A stretch of DNA of 64,000 nt from Promethearchaeota archaeon (GCA_014730295.1 WJIN01000301.1:1-64000), one strand, 5' to 3'. Shown: positions 25,153 through 35,301, numbered from the stretch's first letter. Made by a program: numbers and translations. The notes: generated by a model not told the origin, from the sequence alone.

Positions 25153-26562
25153 TTAGCGGTCTTTTAGCTTGTCTCTCTTTTCTTTATGTAATATTTCCAC
25201 TTTATCTTTGATCTCTTGGTATGTCTCTTGTCGTATCGGGAATCTGCTTATTGATATGATCCCTATAATTAGTGCTATACTCGGAAATAGAAACATCAAT
25301 AGCCGAAGTCCAATTATAATTTCTAAAGTAACACTCTCAGGTTCAAACACTGTCCATCCGGTACTATTAAAGACTAAGCTAATTGTTAAGAAGATGAAAA
25401 TGGTAGATAATCTTATAACTAACGCATTTACCCCATAAAAACCGCCCTCTCTTCTCACACCCGTTTCCAGCTCATCATAATCTGCGATGGTAGATACAAT
25501 TGGATCTCGAAAATATAATGATCCCGCAAGACCAGCGCCTAAAAGCATAAAACTAATTAATGCTCCATAATACCCGCCGATTTCTGGTGAGAGAAAAGTG
25601 AAGGGGATAAGCCCAAGAATAAACACCGCCATAGAATACATAAAACCTTTTCTTAAACCAATCTTCATCGTAATAAAGCGCCATAGAAAGTTAAAAAATG
25701 CTGCTGAGATGAATGCCACACCCAATAAGAGACTCAATTGAAAGCCTTCAGGAACACCTAATACAAATTTTCCATATAATGGCACAATCGTCGGTAACAT
25801 CCCAAAAACGTACCAATTTGCTAATGCTGCTATTGTATATGATTGGAAAGCCTTATTTTTTAACGTATGTTTAATTGATTCGAAAAAATTTGGACCTGAT
25901 TTAGCCTCTACGATAAATTCTTCCCGTTCCTTTAATCCGAAAAGAATGAAAATAATTGCGGAAATAGTAAATATGATTGCAATGACTATACCAGTTATAA
26001 CATATCCTTGTTCATATGCAGCGTTAGTATAATCTTTAATAAAAAAGCTTGGCAAAATGAATGCTACAATTAATCCTAATACAGAAAAGATTTGTCTTGT
26101 AATATTTGCTTTTGCTCTGGATTCAAGATCGGGGAACATCACCGGGAATGAACTTGTCGCATTTATTGAAAACATAGTATAAATAGTGTCGAAAAGCATA
26201 ATGATGATGATGAAATACACGAAAGCTAAAAGATCATCAGCAGGTGGAGTCCATAATAAAACTATGATAATCGCGAATGGTATAAAAGAAGCGATTACAT
26301 AAGGACGTCGCTTCCCCCATTTTGTGCTTGTACGATCCGAAACGATTCCGAGCAAAGGATCGTTGATACCGTTCCATAGAGCCCAGAAAATAAAAGCGAT
26401 CGTAATCCAATTTACATCTAATTTTTGTATAGAATAATAGAAGGTGAATATCAAAAAAGTAAAGAATTGATATGCAGAGATGTCACCAAATTGCCCGAAA
26501 CTAAAGGCGATCGCACGCTTTAATGAATAATCCTCATCTTCAGATAAATTTTTCTTTGACAT
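25153..26562 (-). CDS. MFS transporter of the GPH (melibiose-type) cation:sugar symporter family
   Basis: The 469-residue protein has 12 predicted membrane helices. Its GPH signatures include an N-terminal KRAIAFSFGQFGDISA, the acidic WNGINDPLLGIVSDRT and the RRPYVIAS loop between helices. The family imports glycosides, pentosides and hexuronides with H+ or Na+. The substrate is not determined. The neighbours are not sugar enzymes. Confidence 0.8.
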   Translation of the reverse strand: MSKKNLSEDEDYSLKRAIAFSFGQFGDISAYQFFTFLIFTFYYSIQKLDVNWITIAFIFWALWNGINDPLLGIVSDRTSTKWGKRRPYVIASFIPFAIIIVLLWTPPADDLLAFVYFIIIIMLFDTIYTMFSINATSSFPVMFPDLESRAKANITRQIFSVLGLIVAFILPSFFIKDYTNAAYEQGYVITGIVIAIIFTISAIIFILFGLKEREEFIVEAKSGPNFFESIKHTLKNKAFQSYTIAALANWYVFGMLPTIVPLYGKFVLGVPEGFQLSLLLGVAFISAAFFNFLWRFITMKIGLRKGFMYSMAVFILGLIPFTFLSPEIGGYYGALISFMLLGAGLAGSLYFRDPIVSTIADYDELETGVRREGGFYGVNALVIRLSTIFIFLTISLVFNSTGWTVFEPESVTLEIIIGLRLLMFLFPSIALIIGIISISRFPIRQETYQEIKDKVEILHKEKRDKLKDR

Positions 26563-26741
26563 AATTGCTTATTTACATTTTAGAATTAAAAGTTTACGAA
26601 GGTTTATAATAGGTAATGATTATTCTCACTTTTTTTATTAGATATTAAAAGAAGTCTTATGAGATCTATTTAATATTTTCTATCAAGTTAGAGAATTCTT
26701 ATTTTAGAATCAAACCTACTATAGACAAATTATAAGCAAAA

Positions 26742-27341
26742 ATGTTAGAAATAAAGGATATTGTAGAACAAGGATATGATAAGATTGCAGAAGATTATTA
26801 CTCTCATCGAGATCTCAATAAATTTAATGGTGAGCTTGAAAAGTTTTCTGAATTGCTCCCTTCTAATGCAAATGTTTTAGATGTGGGCTCCGGGGCAGGT
26901 ATACCCACGGCAAGGTTCTTGGTAAAGAAGGGATTTAATGTAACTGGAGTAGATATCTCAACGAGTATGATCGAATTAGCCCGCAAAAATATACCAGAAG
27001 GTAAATTTATAAAAATGGATATTAATCATCTTGATTTTCCTAAGAATTCTTTTGATGGGCTTATATCAGTATACACATTATTTCATATCCCTCGAAAGAA
27101 TCATGCAGAAATATTTCAAAATTTCTATAGAATATTGAAAAAAGACGGGATTCTTATGATTAATACCGGAATCTCAGAATCAGAGAGTTTCACGAGATTT
27201 TTTGGAGTTAAAATGTTTTGGAGTAATTTTAGTCCAGATAAAACCTTGGAGTTGGTGAAAGATGCAGGATTTTCAATATTATTTGAAGGAATCCTTATAA
27301 GAGGCGGAGAATACCAATATTGGATATTTGGAAAAAAATAA
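26742..27341 (+). CDS. Class I SAM-dependent methyltransferase
   Basis: The 199-residue protein has motif I (VLDVGSGAGIPTARFL), GVDIS at the second strand and a late LKKDGILMINTG. It belongs to the general Methyltransf_11/25 class. The substrate is unknown and no linked gene suggests one. A start at ATG 26742 is about 180 bp from the divergent MFS gene. Confidence 0.75.
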   Translation: MLEIKDIVEQGYDKIAEDYYSHRDLNKFNGELEKFSELLPSNANVLDVGSGAGIPTARFLVKKGFNVTGVDISTSMIELARKNIPEGKFIKMDINHLDFPKNSFDGLISVYTLFHIPRKNHAEIFQNFYRILKKDGILMINTGISESESFTRFFGVKMFWSNFSPDKTLELVKDAGFSILFEGILIRGGEYQYWIFGKK

Positions 27342-27381
27342 AGAAAAATTATAATTTTTTTATTTATTCATACCAACTATT

Positions 27382-28152
27382 TTAATCTCTGAAGCCATAA
27401 TAAACATTAACCAGTAAAAGTAATGATTCTCTTAGTGAAAATGTATAAATTGGGATATCAAAACTAATTTGATACATTATTAAGGATGTAGCAATTGCTG
27501 AAAACATTAATATAGAGAAAATTCCTTTCCCCGTCAATTTCCATTTCTTTGTCTCTTTTTTCATTAGTTGCTCAATGATTTCTACATCTGATAAATTCCG
27601 GTAATCTTTTAAATTTTTTATCCTCTGCTTGATATTCTTCTCTTCTCTCCTATTTTTAATGGTTCTGAAGAAGGTACCAATAATATAAAGAACAATTATT
27701 ATGACGATGTCTAAGATTGTATTTGTATACGTAAATTCCACATTCGGTCCGAAGAAGTTAATTACTAAAATAAGAATCAATATAGTAAACAAGCTAATTC
27801 TTACGGAATATTTAGGTAAATAGAGCGGATATATTTGCTTTTCCGTTTCAATGTGTTCTAATTCACCGGTCATTTTTATTTCACTGATTATTTTTTCCAT
27901 TTTTTCTTTTGGACTTTTTCTTGCTTCAAAATAAAACGCGACTAAGATAAAAATGGCGTTAATTATTAATCCCGGTATTGGTTTTCCTTCAAACAAAAAG
28001 TAAAATGGAAATGCAACAACAAGAATGGTTGTTAACGCCCTTACACTTCCTCGTGGTAAACCGAGAGGATATTCTGGTACTTTTCGTTTATTAATTATGC
28101 GACTTACAAAAAGCCAAAGGATTATGAATCCTCCAATAATCCAGTTTATCAT
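27382..28152 (-). CDS. Membrane protein with duplicated LPxxSVR segments
   Basis: The 256-residue protein has about seven hydrophobic segments. Two similar blocks stand at the membrane edge: YPLGLPRGSVRALTTIL near residue 30 and YPLYLPKYSVRISLFTIL near residue 110. Each begins a hydrophobic helix, which suggests an internal duplication. A charged middle loop (ARKSPKEKMEKIISE) and KETKKWKLTG separate the halves. No enzymatic motif is present and I know no name for the family. Confidence 0.55.
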   Translation of the reverse strand: MINWIIGGFIILWLFVSRIINKRKVPEYPLGLPRGSVRALTTILVVAFPFYFLFEGKPIPGLIINAIFILVAFYFEARKSPKEKMEKIISEIKMTGELEHIETEKQIYPLYLPKYSVRISLFTILILILVINFFGPNVEFTYTNTILDIVIIIVLYIIGTFFRTIKNRREEKNIKQRIKNLKDYRNLSDVEIIEQLMKKETKKWKLTGKGIFSILMFSAIATSLIMYQISFDIPIYTFSLRESLLLLVNVYYGFRD

Positions 28153-28351
28153 TTTTTGAAATTACCTCGATCTTTTTGATATGATATTAATAATATTGTA
28201 ATTAGAAATTAATAATATAATGCTATGTAAATGTGTTTGCTATATAGAAATATATATTTTATCTGAATTCCCATGTCAGTTTCCAAATTTTCTGAGAAAG
28301 GTTTAAAATTTACCGGTTTTTTGATTAATATATTACTCGAGAGGAAAAAAC

Positions 28352-29437
28352 ATGATATTAGAACTTAATATTCAGAGAGATATGCTTTTAATATTTCATT
28401 ATTTTGCAATTTTCTTTGTAATATATTTAGTAATTCAGATTGTGATGAAGATTAGAGAAGGAAAATTGGTTTCCACCACGACAGGTCTTGCAATATATAT
28501 GACAACTTATGGGATCTTCGTATATTTTATGGGACTGCCGGTAATTTATCCTGAATTAGAGGATTTCTTTCAAGCGAGCATTATGACTGTTATGATAATT
28601 TACATAGGGGGAATGGTAGGATATATTTTACTCTCTGAATTAGATGATAATTTACATACAAAATCGGTCAAAAATGACAACAAATTCCCGTACCTTCTTA
28701 CAATTATTTCATTAGGTGGATTTATAATCTTTATACTGCTAGGTTTTGCTGGATTATATGATCCATTTATTACATTCTCAGTTGTATTAATTCCATTTAT
28801 TATTGCCACCGATAAGATTATTAAAAAGTTTAGAAACCTCGAAGTAGTGAAACGGGAAAATCCTGGACGATGGTTTTATGCGGGATTGACAATAACAGGT
28901 TTTTCGAATGCGTTTTCAAGCTTTTGGATGTTATGGGGGGAATGGTTTATGTATATTCGATATTTTACCGTTATAGTGGGATCCCTTCTAATGGTTCATG
29001 GGTGGCGGCTTCTCCCGAACTTATCTGAATTGGATTGGATGAGAAAAATGGAAAATTTATTCGTAATTCATAGCGAAACTTCCTCATTATTATATCAGTA
29101 CAGTTTCAAAACCGATGAAAAAACAAACGAGTTCGATTCCGATTTGACGGGAAGTGCGATGGGAGGAGTCGATATGCTTCTCTCAGAAATTTTAGCAGAT
29201 AAAGGACATATTAGAGAGATTGAGCATGAGGATAAGAAGCTATTTTTCAGTCATGGTCTTTATACCTCCTCAATTCTTATAACAGAAGGGGACTCTGACG
29301 AGTTTCGTTATCGTTTAGATATGTTTGAAATCAATTTTGAAAACGATTTTGATCCCAAAGAATTAGCTCATTTTTCGGGGGAAATCACTAAATTCCAACA
29401 AGCGGATAAATTTATCAGAGAATATTTTTCTCATTAG
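28352..29437 (+). CDS. Seven-helix membrane protein with C-terminal longin/Roadblock-like domain
   Basis: Residues 1-220 hold about seven hydrophobic helices, and residues 228-361 form a soluble domain. The start MENLFVIHSETSSLLYQYSF, the GSAMGGVDMLLSEIL helix and the IEHEDKKLFFSHG, SSILITEGDSDEFRYRL strands follow the longin/Roadblock pattern used to bind small GTPases in Asgard archaea and eukaryotes. So this may be a receptor-like protein linked to a GTPase or its regulator. Domain assignment is by pattern only. The gene precedes the PAS histidine kinase at 29609. Confidence 0.6.
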   Translation: MILELNIQRDMLLIFHYFAIFFVIYLVIQIVMKIREGKLVSTTTGLAIYMTTYGIFVYFMGLPVIYPELEDFFQASIMTVMIIYIGGMVGYILLSELDDNLHTKSVKNDNKFPYLLTIISLGGFIIFILLGFAGLYDPFITFSVVLIPFIIATDKIIKKFRNLEVVKRENPGRWFYAGLTITGFSNAFSSFWMLWGEWFMYIRYFTVIVGSLLMVHGWRLLPNLSELDWMRKMENLFVIHSETSSLLYQYSFKTDEKTNEFDSDLTGSAMGGVDMLLSEILADKGHIREIEHEDKKLFFSHGLYTSSILITEGDSDEFRYRLDMFEINFENDFDPKELAHFSGEITKFQQADKFIREYFSH

Positions 29438-29608
29438 AAATTAGTTTCCATCACATTTTTGAGAATTTATATTTTCATAGCATAAAAGTTAAAAATGGTC
29501 AATCCCCATTCCATTTGTAAGACATATTTGTAAAAGAATGTGTTTTGGATTAAATTAGGAAATTTTTTTTTTAGTGTTTTAGGTTTAATCTCGGATTGGG
29601 GATAACAT

Positions 29609-30760
29609 ATGTCAAAAATAATTAGAAGGGAAATTAAATCGAATGAATTTCTTTCGATTTTATTTGATAATATGGAAGCTGCGGTATTTTTGGTTGATAA
29701 AGAAATACGCATTCAAAATATTAATCGATCATTTACAAAACTCTTTCATAAATCAGAGGAAGAGGCTTATAATGAACTATGTGGAAATGCGATAGGGTGC
29801 ATTTTTCCCGTAAAGGAGGAAACGGATTGTGGGAGAACATATCATTGCAAACAATGTAAACTCCGAAAAGCAATCTCAGAATTATTTGAGAATAAAAACG
29901 ACGTTAAGAAGATAGTAATAAAACGAGAGTTTTTAATCGATGACCAATTTCACTTAAAATATTTTTATACTATTGCAAATTATTTCAGTTTTAAGGAGAA
30001 TGATTATGTTCTCATTATCATCAACGACATTACAGAATTAGAAGAAGCAAAAGAAAAATTAAAAGAATTGGATAATATTAAAAATGAATTTTTGGGAATA
30101 GTGGCTCACGATTTGAAAAATCCTATTTCTATTATCTCGATGGCCTCCTCCTTTCTACTGAATGAGGAAAATGATAAAGGAAATGCGGAAAATATATCAC
30201 TTATAGAGATGATCCAAAATTCAAGTAATTATATGTTAGATTTGGTTAATAACTTATTAGATATTTCAAAAATAGAGGCTGGAAAGCTTATACTTAATAA
30301 AACTGAGCAAGATTACATAGAATTTGTAAATGAAGTTCTTGAATTAAATAGGATAACAGCAAAAGACAGATTTATTAATATTAACCTTAAAAGGGAAAAA
30401 GATTATTATCCACTAATAATATTTGATAGGAATCGCATTAGGCAAGTGATAAACAATCTAATAGATAACGCAATCAAATTCTCTGCTGATGGCGCTCAAA
30501 TAATCGTTAAAATTAAGAAAGGATATACAGAAGGTGTATTGACAGAGATTACTGATTTTGGTCCAGGTATTCCCGACGTGGATTTACCCAAATTATTTAA
30601 GGAATATCAGACCACAAGCGTAAAAACTACGAATGGAGGGAAAAGTACCGGTCTTGGTCTTGCAATATGTAAAAAGATTATTGAAAAGCATGGGGGGGAA
30701 ATAGGAGTCAGAAGTCAATTAGGAAAGGGGAGTACATTCTATTTTACACTTCCGATGTGA
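29609..30760 (+). CDS. PAS-domain sensor histidine kinase with Cys-rich PAS
   Basis: The 383-residue protein has an N-terminal PAS domain (residues 12-145), the HisKA box [12 protein letters not shown] with H167, and HATPase motifs ([17 protein letters not shown] and [11 protein letters not shown]). The PAS has a Cys set (C58, C64, C74, C80, C83) resembling redox- or metal-sensing PAS domains. No membrane helix is visible, so it is probably cytosolic. A cognate response regulator is absent nearby. It follows the 7TM-longin gene by 171 bp on the same strand. Confidence 0.85.
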   Translation: MSKIIRREIKSNEFLSILFDNMEAAVFLVDKEIRIQNINRSFTKLFHKSEEEAYNELCGNAIGCIFPVKEETDCGRTYHCKQCKLRKAISELFENKNDVKKIVIKREFLIDDQFHLKYFYTIANYFSFKENDYVLIIINDITELEEAKEKLKELDNIKNEFLGIVAHDLKNPISIISMASSFLLNEENDKGNAENISLIEMIQNSSNYMLDLVNNLLDISKIEAGKLILNKTEQDYIEFVNEVLELNRITAKDRFININLKREKDYYPLIIFDRNRIRQVINNLIDNAIKFSADGAQIIVKIKKGYTEGVLTEITDFGPGIPDVDLPKLFKEYQTTSVKTTNGGKSTGLGLAICKKIIEKHGGEIGVRSQLGKGSTFYFTLPM

Positions 30761-30779
30761 TTAATAATTCTAAATAGGA

Positions 30780-30825
30780 ATCTATAGATCTATATATAGC
30801 AAAACTATAGATATGTTTTTTTTTT
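30780..30825 (+). terminator. Stem-loop plus T run after the histidine kinase
   Basis: An 8-base perfect inverted repeat (ATCTATAG and CTATAGAT) with a 17-base loop is followed, three bases later, by a run of ten T. It starts 20 bp after the kinase stop and precedes the protease gene, so it fits an intrinsic terminator. Confidence 0.5.
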
Positions 30826-30886
30826 CTATTTAATTACTCTTTTGTATAATTTACAAAAAAGTAATATCTAATCACATAAATAAAAA

Positions 30887-33091
30887 ATGAAATATAATAA
30901 AACTAAATCAATAGGATTTGCTTTAATATTTTTTGGGTTGATTATGCCTTTATCCATGAATTTGATATTAAATTTTCCACACAATGACAATTCTAATTAT
31001 AAAGAAAAGAATGAACATATAATTGATGAAGTTACTCTTCTTAAACCAAGTTATATTTCAGATTCCTATCCTACTAATGAAACCCTAGCTATAATTGTTA
31101 ATATGACAATTTGGTCAGGTGTTCAAGCTACTGTAAATCAATATGCAAACGATTTAGAAGCAGCAGGATATGATACTATTATATATCATATGAATATCAC
31201 CAATATCAAAACACTCCGTAATTTATTAAAAAGTTATTATGAGTATAATAACACGGTTGGAGCTGTTTTGATTGGAAATTTTCCATATATTTGGTATAGC
31301 GATCCATGGCCAAATTATTACGAGGTCTTTGAATGTGATCTTTTTTTGATGGATCTTGATGGTGATTGGTGGGATACGAATGGAGATGGAATTTATGATA
31401 AGCATAATGCCTCCTCTGGATCAGATGTCTACCCAGAAATCTATATCGGGAGAATAGATGCATCAAAAAGGAATTTAGGTTCACAAACTAATATTCAAAA
31501 TATTAATAATCTTTTAGCTCAAATTCATTCCTATCGAATAGGGACATCCACTAGGACTCATAAAGCTTTAGTGTATATAGATGATGATTGGCAAGGCGAA
31601 GCAAACGGCTCATTAGATAATTGGCCTGCTTGGTTAAATAATGCTTATCCCAATCATGATGATATTCATACACCTAAATCATATACGAATAAGACAGATT
31701 GGTTAACGCGTCTTAATGGAAGTAATTATGAATTCGCACATTTAGCTGTTCATACTGCATCTGCTCCTGGAGGTCATAGATTTGGACCAAATGAAAGTGG
31801 ATCTGAAGGAAATTTGAGCGCAAATGATATACATAATAATGGTCCGGGTTTTACTTTCTATAATCTGTATTGTTGCCGTGGAGCAGATTATAACACGACG
31901 GATTGTATGGCAAATACATATCTCTTTTCGGGTAGCTATGCACAATCTGTTCTTGGAACAACTAAAGCTGGGGGTATGCAAAATGGAGCATTTTTTTATG
32001 ATAGTTTAGCTAAAAATAATACTTTCGGTCAAGCTTTTATAGATTGGTTAAAATCTTACCCTAGCTTGAGTGATGTTTATAGTCAATCATGGTTCTATGG
32101 CATGTGCATATTAGGAGACCCTTTCGCAACTATCCATTATGATTGCTCGGTACCCAAACCTTCAATAAGTTCAAGCACACACACCGAAAATGTATGGAGT
32201 CAAAACAACATAAATATTTTATTTAACTGGACACATCAGTCTGATATAAACGGAATTGATGGATCTTATTATATATTAGATCAGAATCCGAACACGATAC
32301 CCACAGCTACTACGGGTACATACACAAAAATAAATGGTACATCGTTCACGAATCTTGCCGATGGAATCTGGTATCTTCATGTTGTTGCAAAAGACACACT
32401 TGGTAATATTGGGAAAAGAGGTGATCATTTCACTCTAAAGATTGATACAACTGGTCCAGTTATAACTCTTTTAAGCCCAACAATTAACTATTATTCACCC
32501 AGTTCTTCAGTATTTATCTCTTGGGATGCGGTTGATGAATTTAATAGTTATTTCCTTTCAAATGTATATGATTGTTCAACTTGTCAGAATATATATGGTT
32601 TTGGTCCAAATAAAAACGTAACAGCGAGTTCGTTATCTGCAGGACCGCATAACATAAATATTACTTGTTCTGATAATGTATTGACAGGTAATTTTGAAAC
32701 TTTAGAAATTATGATTTATGTTGATTTGATTAATCCAACAGTGAATATAACCAATCCATTAGTAAATCAAACCGTAGAAAATACATTTACAATTGCTTGG
32801 CAAGCACTCGATGGCGAAAGTGGGATAGATCACACCGAGATTTACAGTGGAACTACTCTTATAAAAACAATTGATGGAACTATTAACAGTAGCACTATTT
32901 CAGGATTAACAGCGGGAACTCATACTATAAATGTGACTACTTATGATAAATCAGGTCGATCTGCATCTCAGACCATTTCTATCAATGTAAAACCTGGCGA
33001 GAATAATATCCCTGGTTTTCCACTTGGAATATTAATAATTGGCTCATCTTTGATTTCAATAGCCTATATAATTTCTAAAAAACAAAAATAA
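30887..33091 (+). CDS. Surface-anchored C25 (gingipain-type) cysteine peptidase-like protein with Ig-like domains
   Basis: An N-terminal signal or anchor helix (residues 8-28) is followed by a C25-like caspase-fold. AIIVNMTIW and AVLIGNFPYIW strands, a His in FAHLAVHTASAPGGH (H289) and a Cys in NLYCCRG (C329 or C330) form the likely dyad. A Ca-binding-like DLDGDWWDTNGDGIYD loop lies near 157-171. Residues about 430-700 are Ig-like repeats ending in T-rich strands. The tail PGFPLGILIIG..., one helix and KK resembles archaeal PGF-type C-terminal sorting signals. It is probably exported and anchored. Confidence 0.7.
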   Translation: MKYNKTKSIGFALIFFGLIMPLSMNLILNFPHNDNSNYKEKNEHIIDEVTLLKPSYISDSYPTNETLAIIVNMTIWSGVQATVNQYANDLEAAGYDTIIYHMNITNIKTLRNLLKSYYEYNNTVGAVLIGNFPYIWYSDPWPNYYEVFECDLFLMDLDGDWWDTNGDGIYDKHNASSGSDVYPEIYIGRIDASKRNLGSQTNIQNINNLLAQIHSYRIGTSTRTHKALVYIDDDWQGEANGSLDNWPAWLNNAYPNHDDIHTPKSYTNKTDWLTRLNGSNYEFAHLAVHTASAPGGHRFGPNESGSEGNLSANDIHNNGPGFTFYNLYCCRGADYNTTDCMANTYLFSGSYAQSVLGTTKAGGMQNGAFFYDSLAKNNTFGQAFIDWLKSYPSLSDVYSQSWFYGMCILGDPFATIHYDCSVPKPSISSSTHTENVWSQNNINILFNWTHQSDINGIDGSYYILDQNPNTIPTATTGTYTKINGTSFTNLADGIWYLHVVAKDTLGNIGKRGDHFTLKIDTTGPVITLLSPTINYYSPSSSVFISWDAVDEFNSYFLSNVYDCSTCQNIYGFGPNKNVTASSLSAGPHNINITCSDNVLTGNFETLEIMIYVDLINPTVNITNPLVNQTVENTFTIAWQALDGESGIDHTEIYSGTTLIKTIDGTINSSTISGLTAGTHTINVTTYDKSGRSASQTISINVKPGENNIPGFPLGILIIGSSLISIAYIISKKQK

Positions 33092-33111
33092 TTCAGATAT
33101 TTATAATCTCC

Positions 33112-33136
33112 CTTTTTTTCTTTTTTCAGTTTTTTA
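33112..33136 (+). terminator. T-rich tract after the surface protease
   Basis: Three T runs follow the stop by about 20 bp and precede the next gene by 94 bp. No hairpin is seen. It fits archaeal T-tract termination by position. Confidence 0.35.
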
Positions 33137-33229
33137 TTTAAATAATTCTCAATTCTAAAAACAATAGCAATAAATCGGCACTCTCTCTAATTTAATAATT
33201 GTTGAGAGGTTTAAATAAATTAGATCAAA

Positions 33230-33529
33230 ATGATAGCAATGAAAAATACACTAAAAGCAAATCAAGAACATATTTTAGAATTAGGGAAGTATCCGAATGG
33301 ACAATTAGCTGTATATTTAGAAGATAAAAATGGATTTCCTATAGCAGAACTCTCGATTATGGAGAATACTCTTGACTTAAAAAAAAATGAATTCATCTAT
33401 AAAGATTATTCCGAGCATAACGACTTTTCGCAAGAATTCTTAAATTTAGATATTATAAAACCAACCAACAAGTTTGTTATTGTAGGATCTCACCTCTGCC
33501 CAATATGCTATATCCCGAATTATGTTTGA
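33230..33529 (+). CDS. Small conserved-looking protein, DUF4313-like
   Basis: The 99-residue protein has LELGKYPNGQLAVYLEDKNGFPIAELSI, a short acidic stretch (YKDYSEHNDFSQEFL) and ends in GSHLCPICYIPNYV with a CxxC. The N-G-Q-L-A pattern with the later acidic helix is like DUF4313-type proteins found on mobile elements and phages. I hold this weakly. It converges with the NERD helicase, overlapping it by 10 bp. A mobile-element connection is possible because the helicase also has a defence-like domain. Confidence 0.5.
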   Translation: MIAMKNTLKANQEHILELGKYPNGQLAVYLEDKNGFPIAELSIMENTLDLKKNEFIYKDYSEHNDFSQEFLNLDIIKPTNKFVIVGSHLCPICYIPNYV

Positions 33530-35301
33530 AGTGGTTTAATAATCTCAATAAATTTATTACTTCCATTTGATTGGTTGCCGCTCAATATCAATCTTTCTTT
33601 GGAGCGTGTTACACCCACATAAAGTAGTTGCCTCTCTTTATCAGAAGTATACGTATCCAATTCGGGAATGATTATAGTATCAAATTCTAATCCTTTTGTG
33701 CCGTGAAGCGTTCCAATCAACACTCCTGGACTCTCATAATTATATTTTTCCAAATCTTTCCATTCTATATTAAAATTTTTGAAAAATTTAAAAAGAGGGT
33801 GTTCAAAGCCTCGTTTTGCGAGATTTTTCTTAAATAATATTAAAATTTTGGCATCTTGTTTTAGTAGTCGATCAATCTTTTCGGTTAGTTTCATATATTC
33901 ATCGTTTCTTGAATCGCTTAATATAATTTCAACGATCCCTTGTTTTCCAATAAATGCTTTTGTTGGTAAAAATTCATCAAATTGACCAATAAGGTTGGTA
34001 AGGCTCTCGGGGAGAATTTTTTGAGCAACTTCTCCAATTTCAATTGGCGTGCGATACGATTTTTCAAATCTTCTAACCCTCCCTCGTGCCTGAATTCCCA
34101 CACTCGACCAAGTGAATCGTTTTCGTGCGTAAATACCTTGTAACCCATCACAAGTAATTAATAAGGTGTTAGTCTCAGGGTTTAAGAGTGGAATGATTGA
34201 GCGAAACCAATCCTCCTCAAAATCTTGCGCTTCATCAATCAAAATCGCATCATATAATACCTTTTTCTCGCTTTCTGCTTTCAATTTATCTATAAGGAGA
34301 TTGGGAACGAAATCTTGAAAAAATATTGATATTTTTCCTTTTTTTTTAGCATTCTTCTCTCCTTCCTCATATAATTTCGAGAAATGGTCATTTTCACTCA
34401 GTAAATAATGGCGTGCCCATGAATGGTAAGTGGTAATCGTGATGTCAGCTTCATAATCCTGGGGATTTAACAAATGAAATAGAAGGTTTTTTAATAATCT
34501 ATTATAACAGAGGATGAGAATTTTCCATTCTGGATGATGTAATGCTAAATATCGAGCACGTGCAATCAATAAAACAGTCTTTCCACTTCCTGCAACTCCA
34601 AATATTAAGCGGTGTCCCTCTCCTAAATCTCGCGCTAATTCTTCTTGTTTCTCATCTAATAGTTTTACTTTATCTTCTGGTTTTATGAAGGTATTTAGAT
34701 TTTCCTGTCCAATGACCGGTAATCTACATGTAGGTATTATATTTGCTCGAAGTATTTTAAAGTAGTTTGATTCCAATTCAAATTTAAGCGGAATAAGGTC
34801 ATTAAAAAAATGATGAAAATTCTCGTTTCGACTGAGAACTCCTTGGAAGCATAATAATACATGTTTTGGTGCTAAAAGGTTGATTGTTTTAGCAATCCTA
34901 CTGTCTTCAGATATATTACTAAAAGCAACTATCCGTATAATAGGAATTTCGATTTCCTCGGGAAAATCACTATGATCGATTTTATTTTTTATCGCTCTCC
35001 AATATTGATATGTTTGGTCGAAAGGATTAGAAACAAGTATAGTAGACTTTTCCTTGAAGATTTCCCATGAACCTGATTTCGATATCGTCTTTAGATTTTT
35101 TTGTGAATAATCCTTTACCTCGATAATAATAACTCCAAAATTAGGTGAGAGAAGTAAGAAATCTGGCCTTAAAGTGTTTATATCAGGTTCAAAATAGAGA
35201 TACACTCCACTTTTTTCAGCAAAATAATTCTCAATTCGATAAAAAAAAGATCTTTCCCCCGAGGTCGAATTGGAATTTGGTTTACTGAGAACTTTTAGCA
35301 T
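33520..35301 (-). CDS. NERD-domain nuclease fused to SF1 (UvrD/Rep-type) helicase
   Basis: The 593-residue protein has an N-terminal NERD domain with RPDFLLLSP and GVIIIEVKDY (residues about 45-63), a PD-D/ExK-type core. It is followed by an SF1 helicase with GVAGSGKTVLL (Walker A, near 235), ILCYNRLL, LIDEAQDFEEDW (Walker B), and a late YVGVTRSKERLILSG. Such fusions process DNA and appear among defence or repair genes, but no partner genes are adjacent here. A leucine-rich middle joins both parts. The small gene before it overlaps by 10 bp in the opposite direction. Confidence 0.85.
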   Translation of the reverse strand: MLKVLSKPNSNSTSGERSFFYRIENYFAEKSGVYLYFEPDINTLRPDFLLLSPNFGVIIIEVKDYSQKNLKTISKSGSWEIFKEKSTILVSNPFDQTYQYWRAIKNKIDHSDFPEEIEIPIIRIVAFSNISEDSRIAKTINLLAPKHVLLCFQGVLSRNENFHHFFNDLIPLKFELESNYFKILRANIIPTCRLPVIGQENLNTFIKPEDKVKLLDEKQEELARDLGEGHRLIFGVAGSGKTVLLIARARYLALHHPEWKILILCYNRLLKNLLFHLLNPQDYEADITITTYHSWARHYLLSENDHFSKLYEEGEKNAKKKGKISIFFQDFVPNLLIDKLKAESEKKVLYDAILIDEAQDFEEDWFRSIIPLLNPETNTLLITCDGLQGIYARKRFTWSSVGIQARGRVRRFEKSYRTPIEIGEVAQKILPESLTNLIGQFDEFLPTKAFIGKQGIVEIILSDSRNDEYMKLTEKIDRLLKQDAKILILFKKNLAKRGFEHPLFKFFKNFNIEWKDLEKYNYESPGVLIGTLHGTKGLEFDTIIIPELDTYTSDKERQLLYVGVTRSKERLILSGNQSNGSNKFIEIIKPLQT

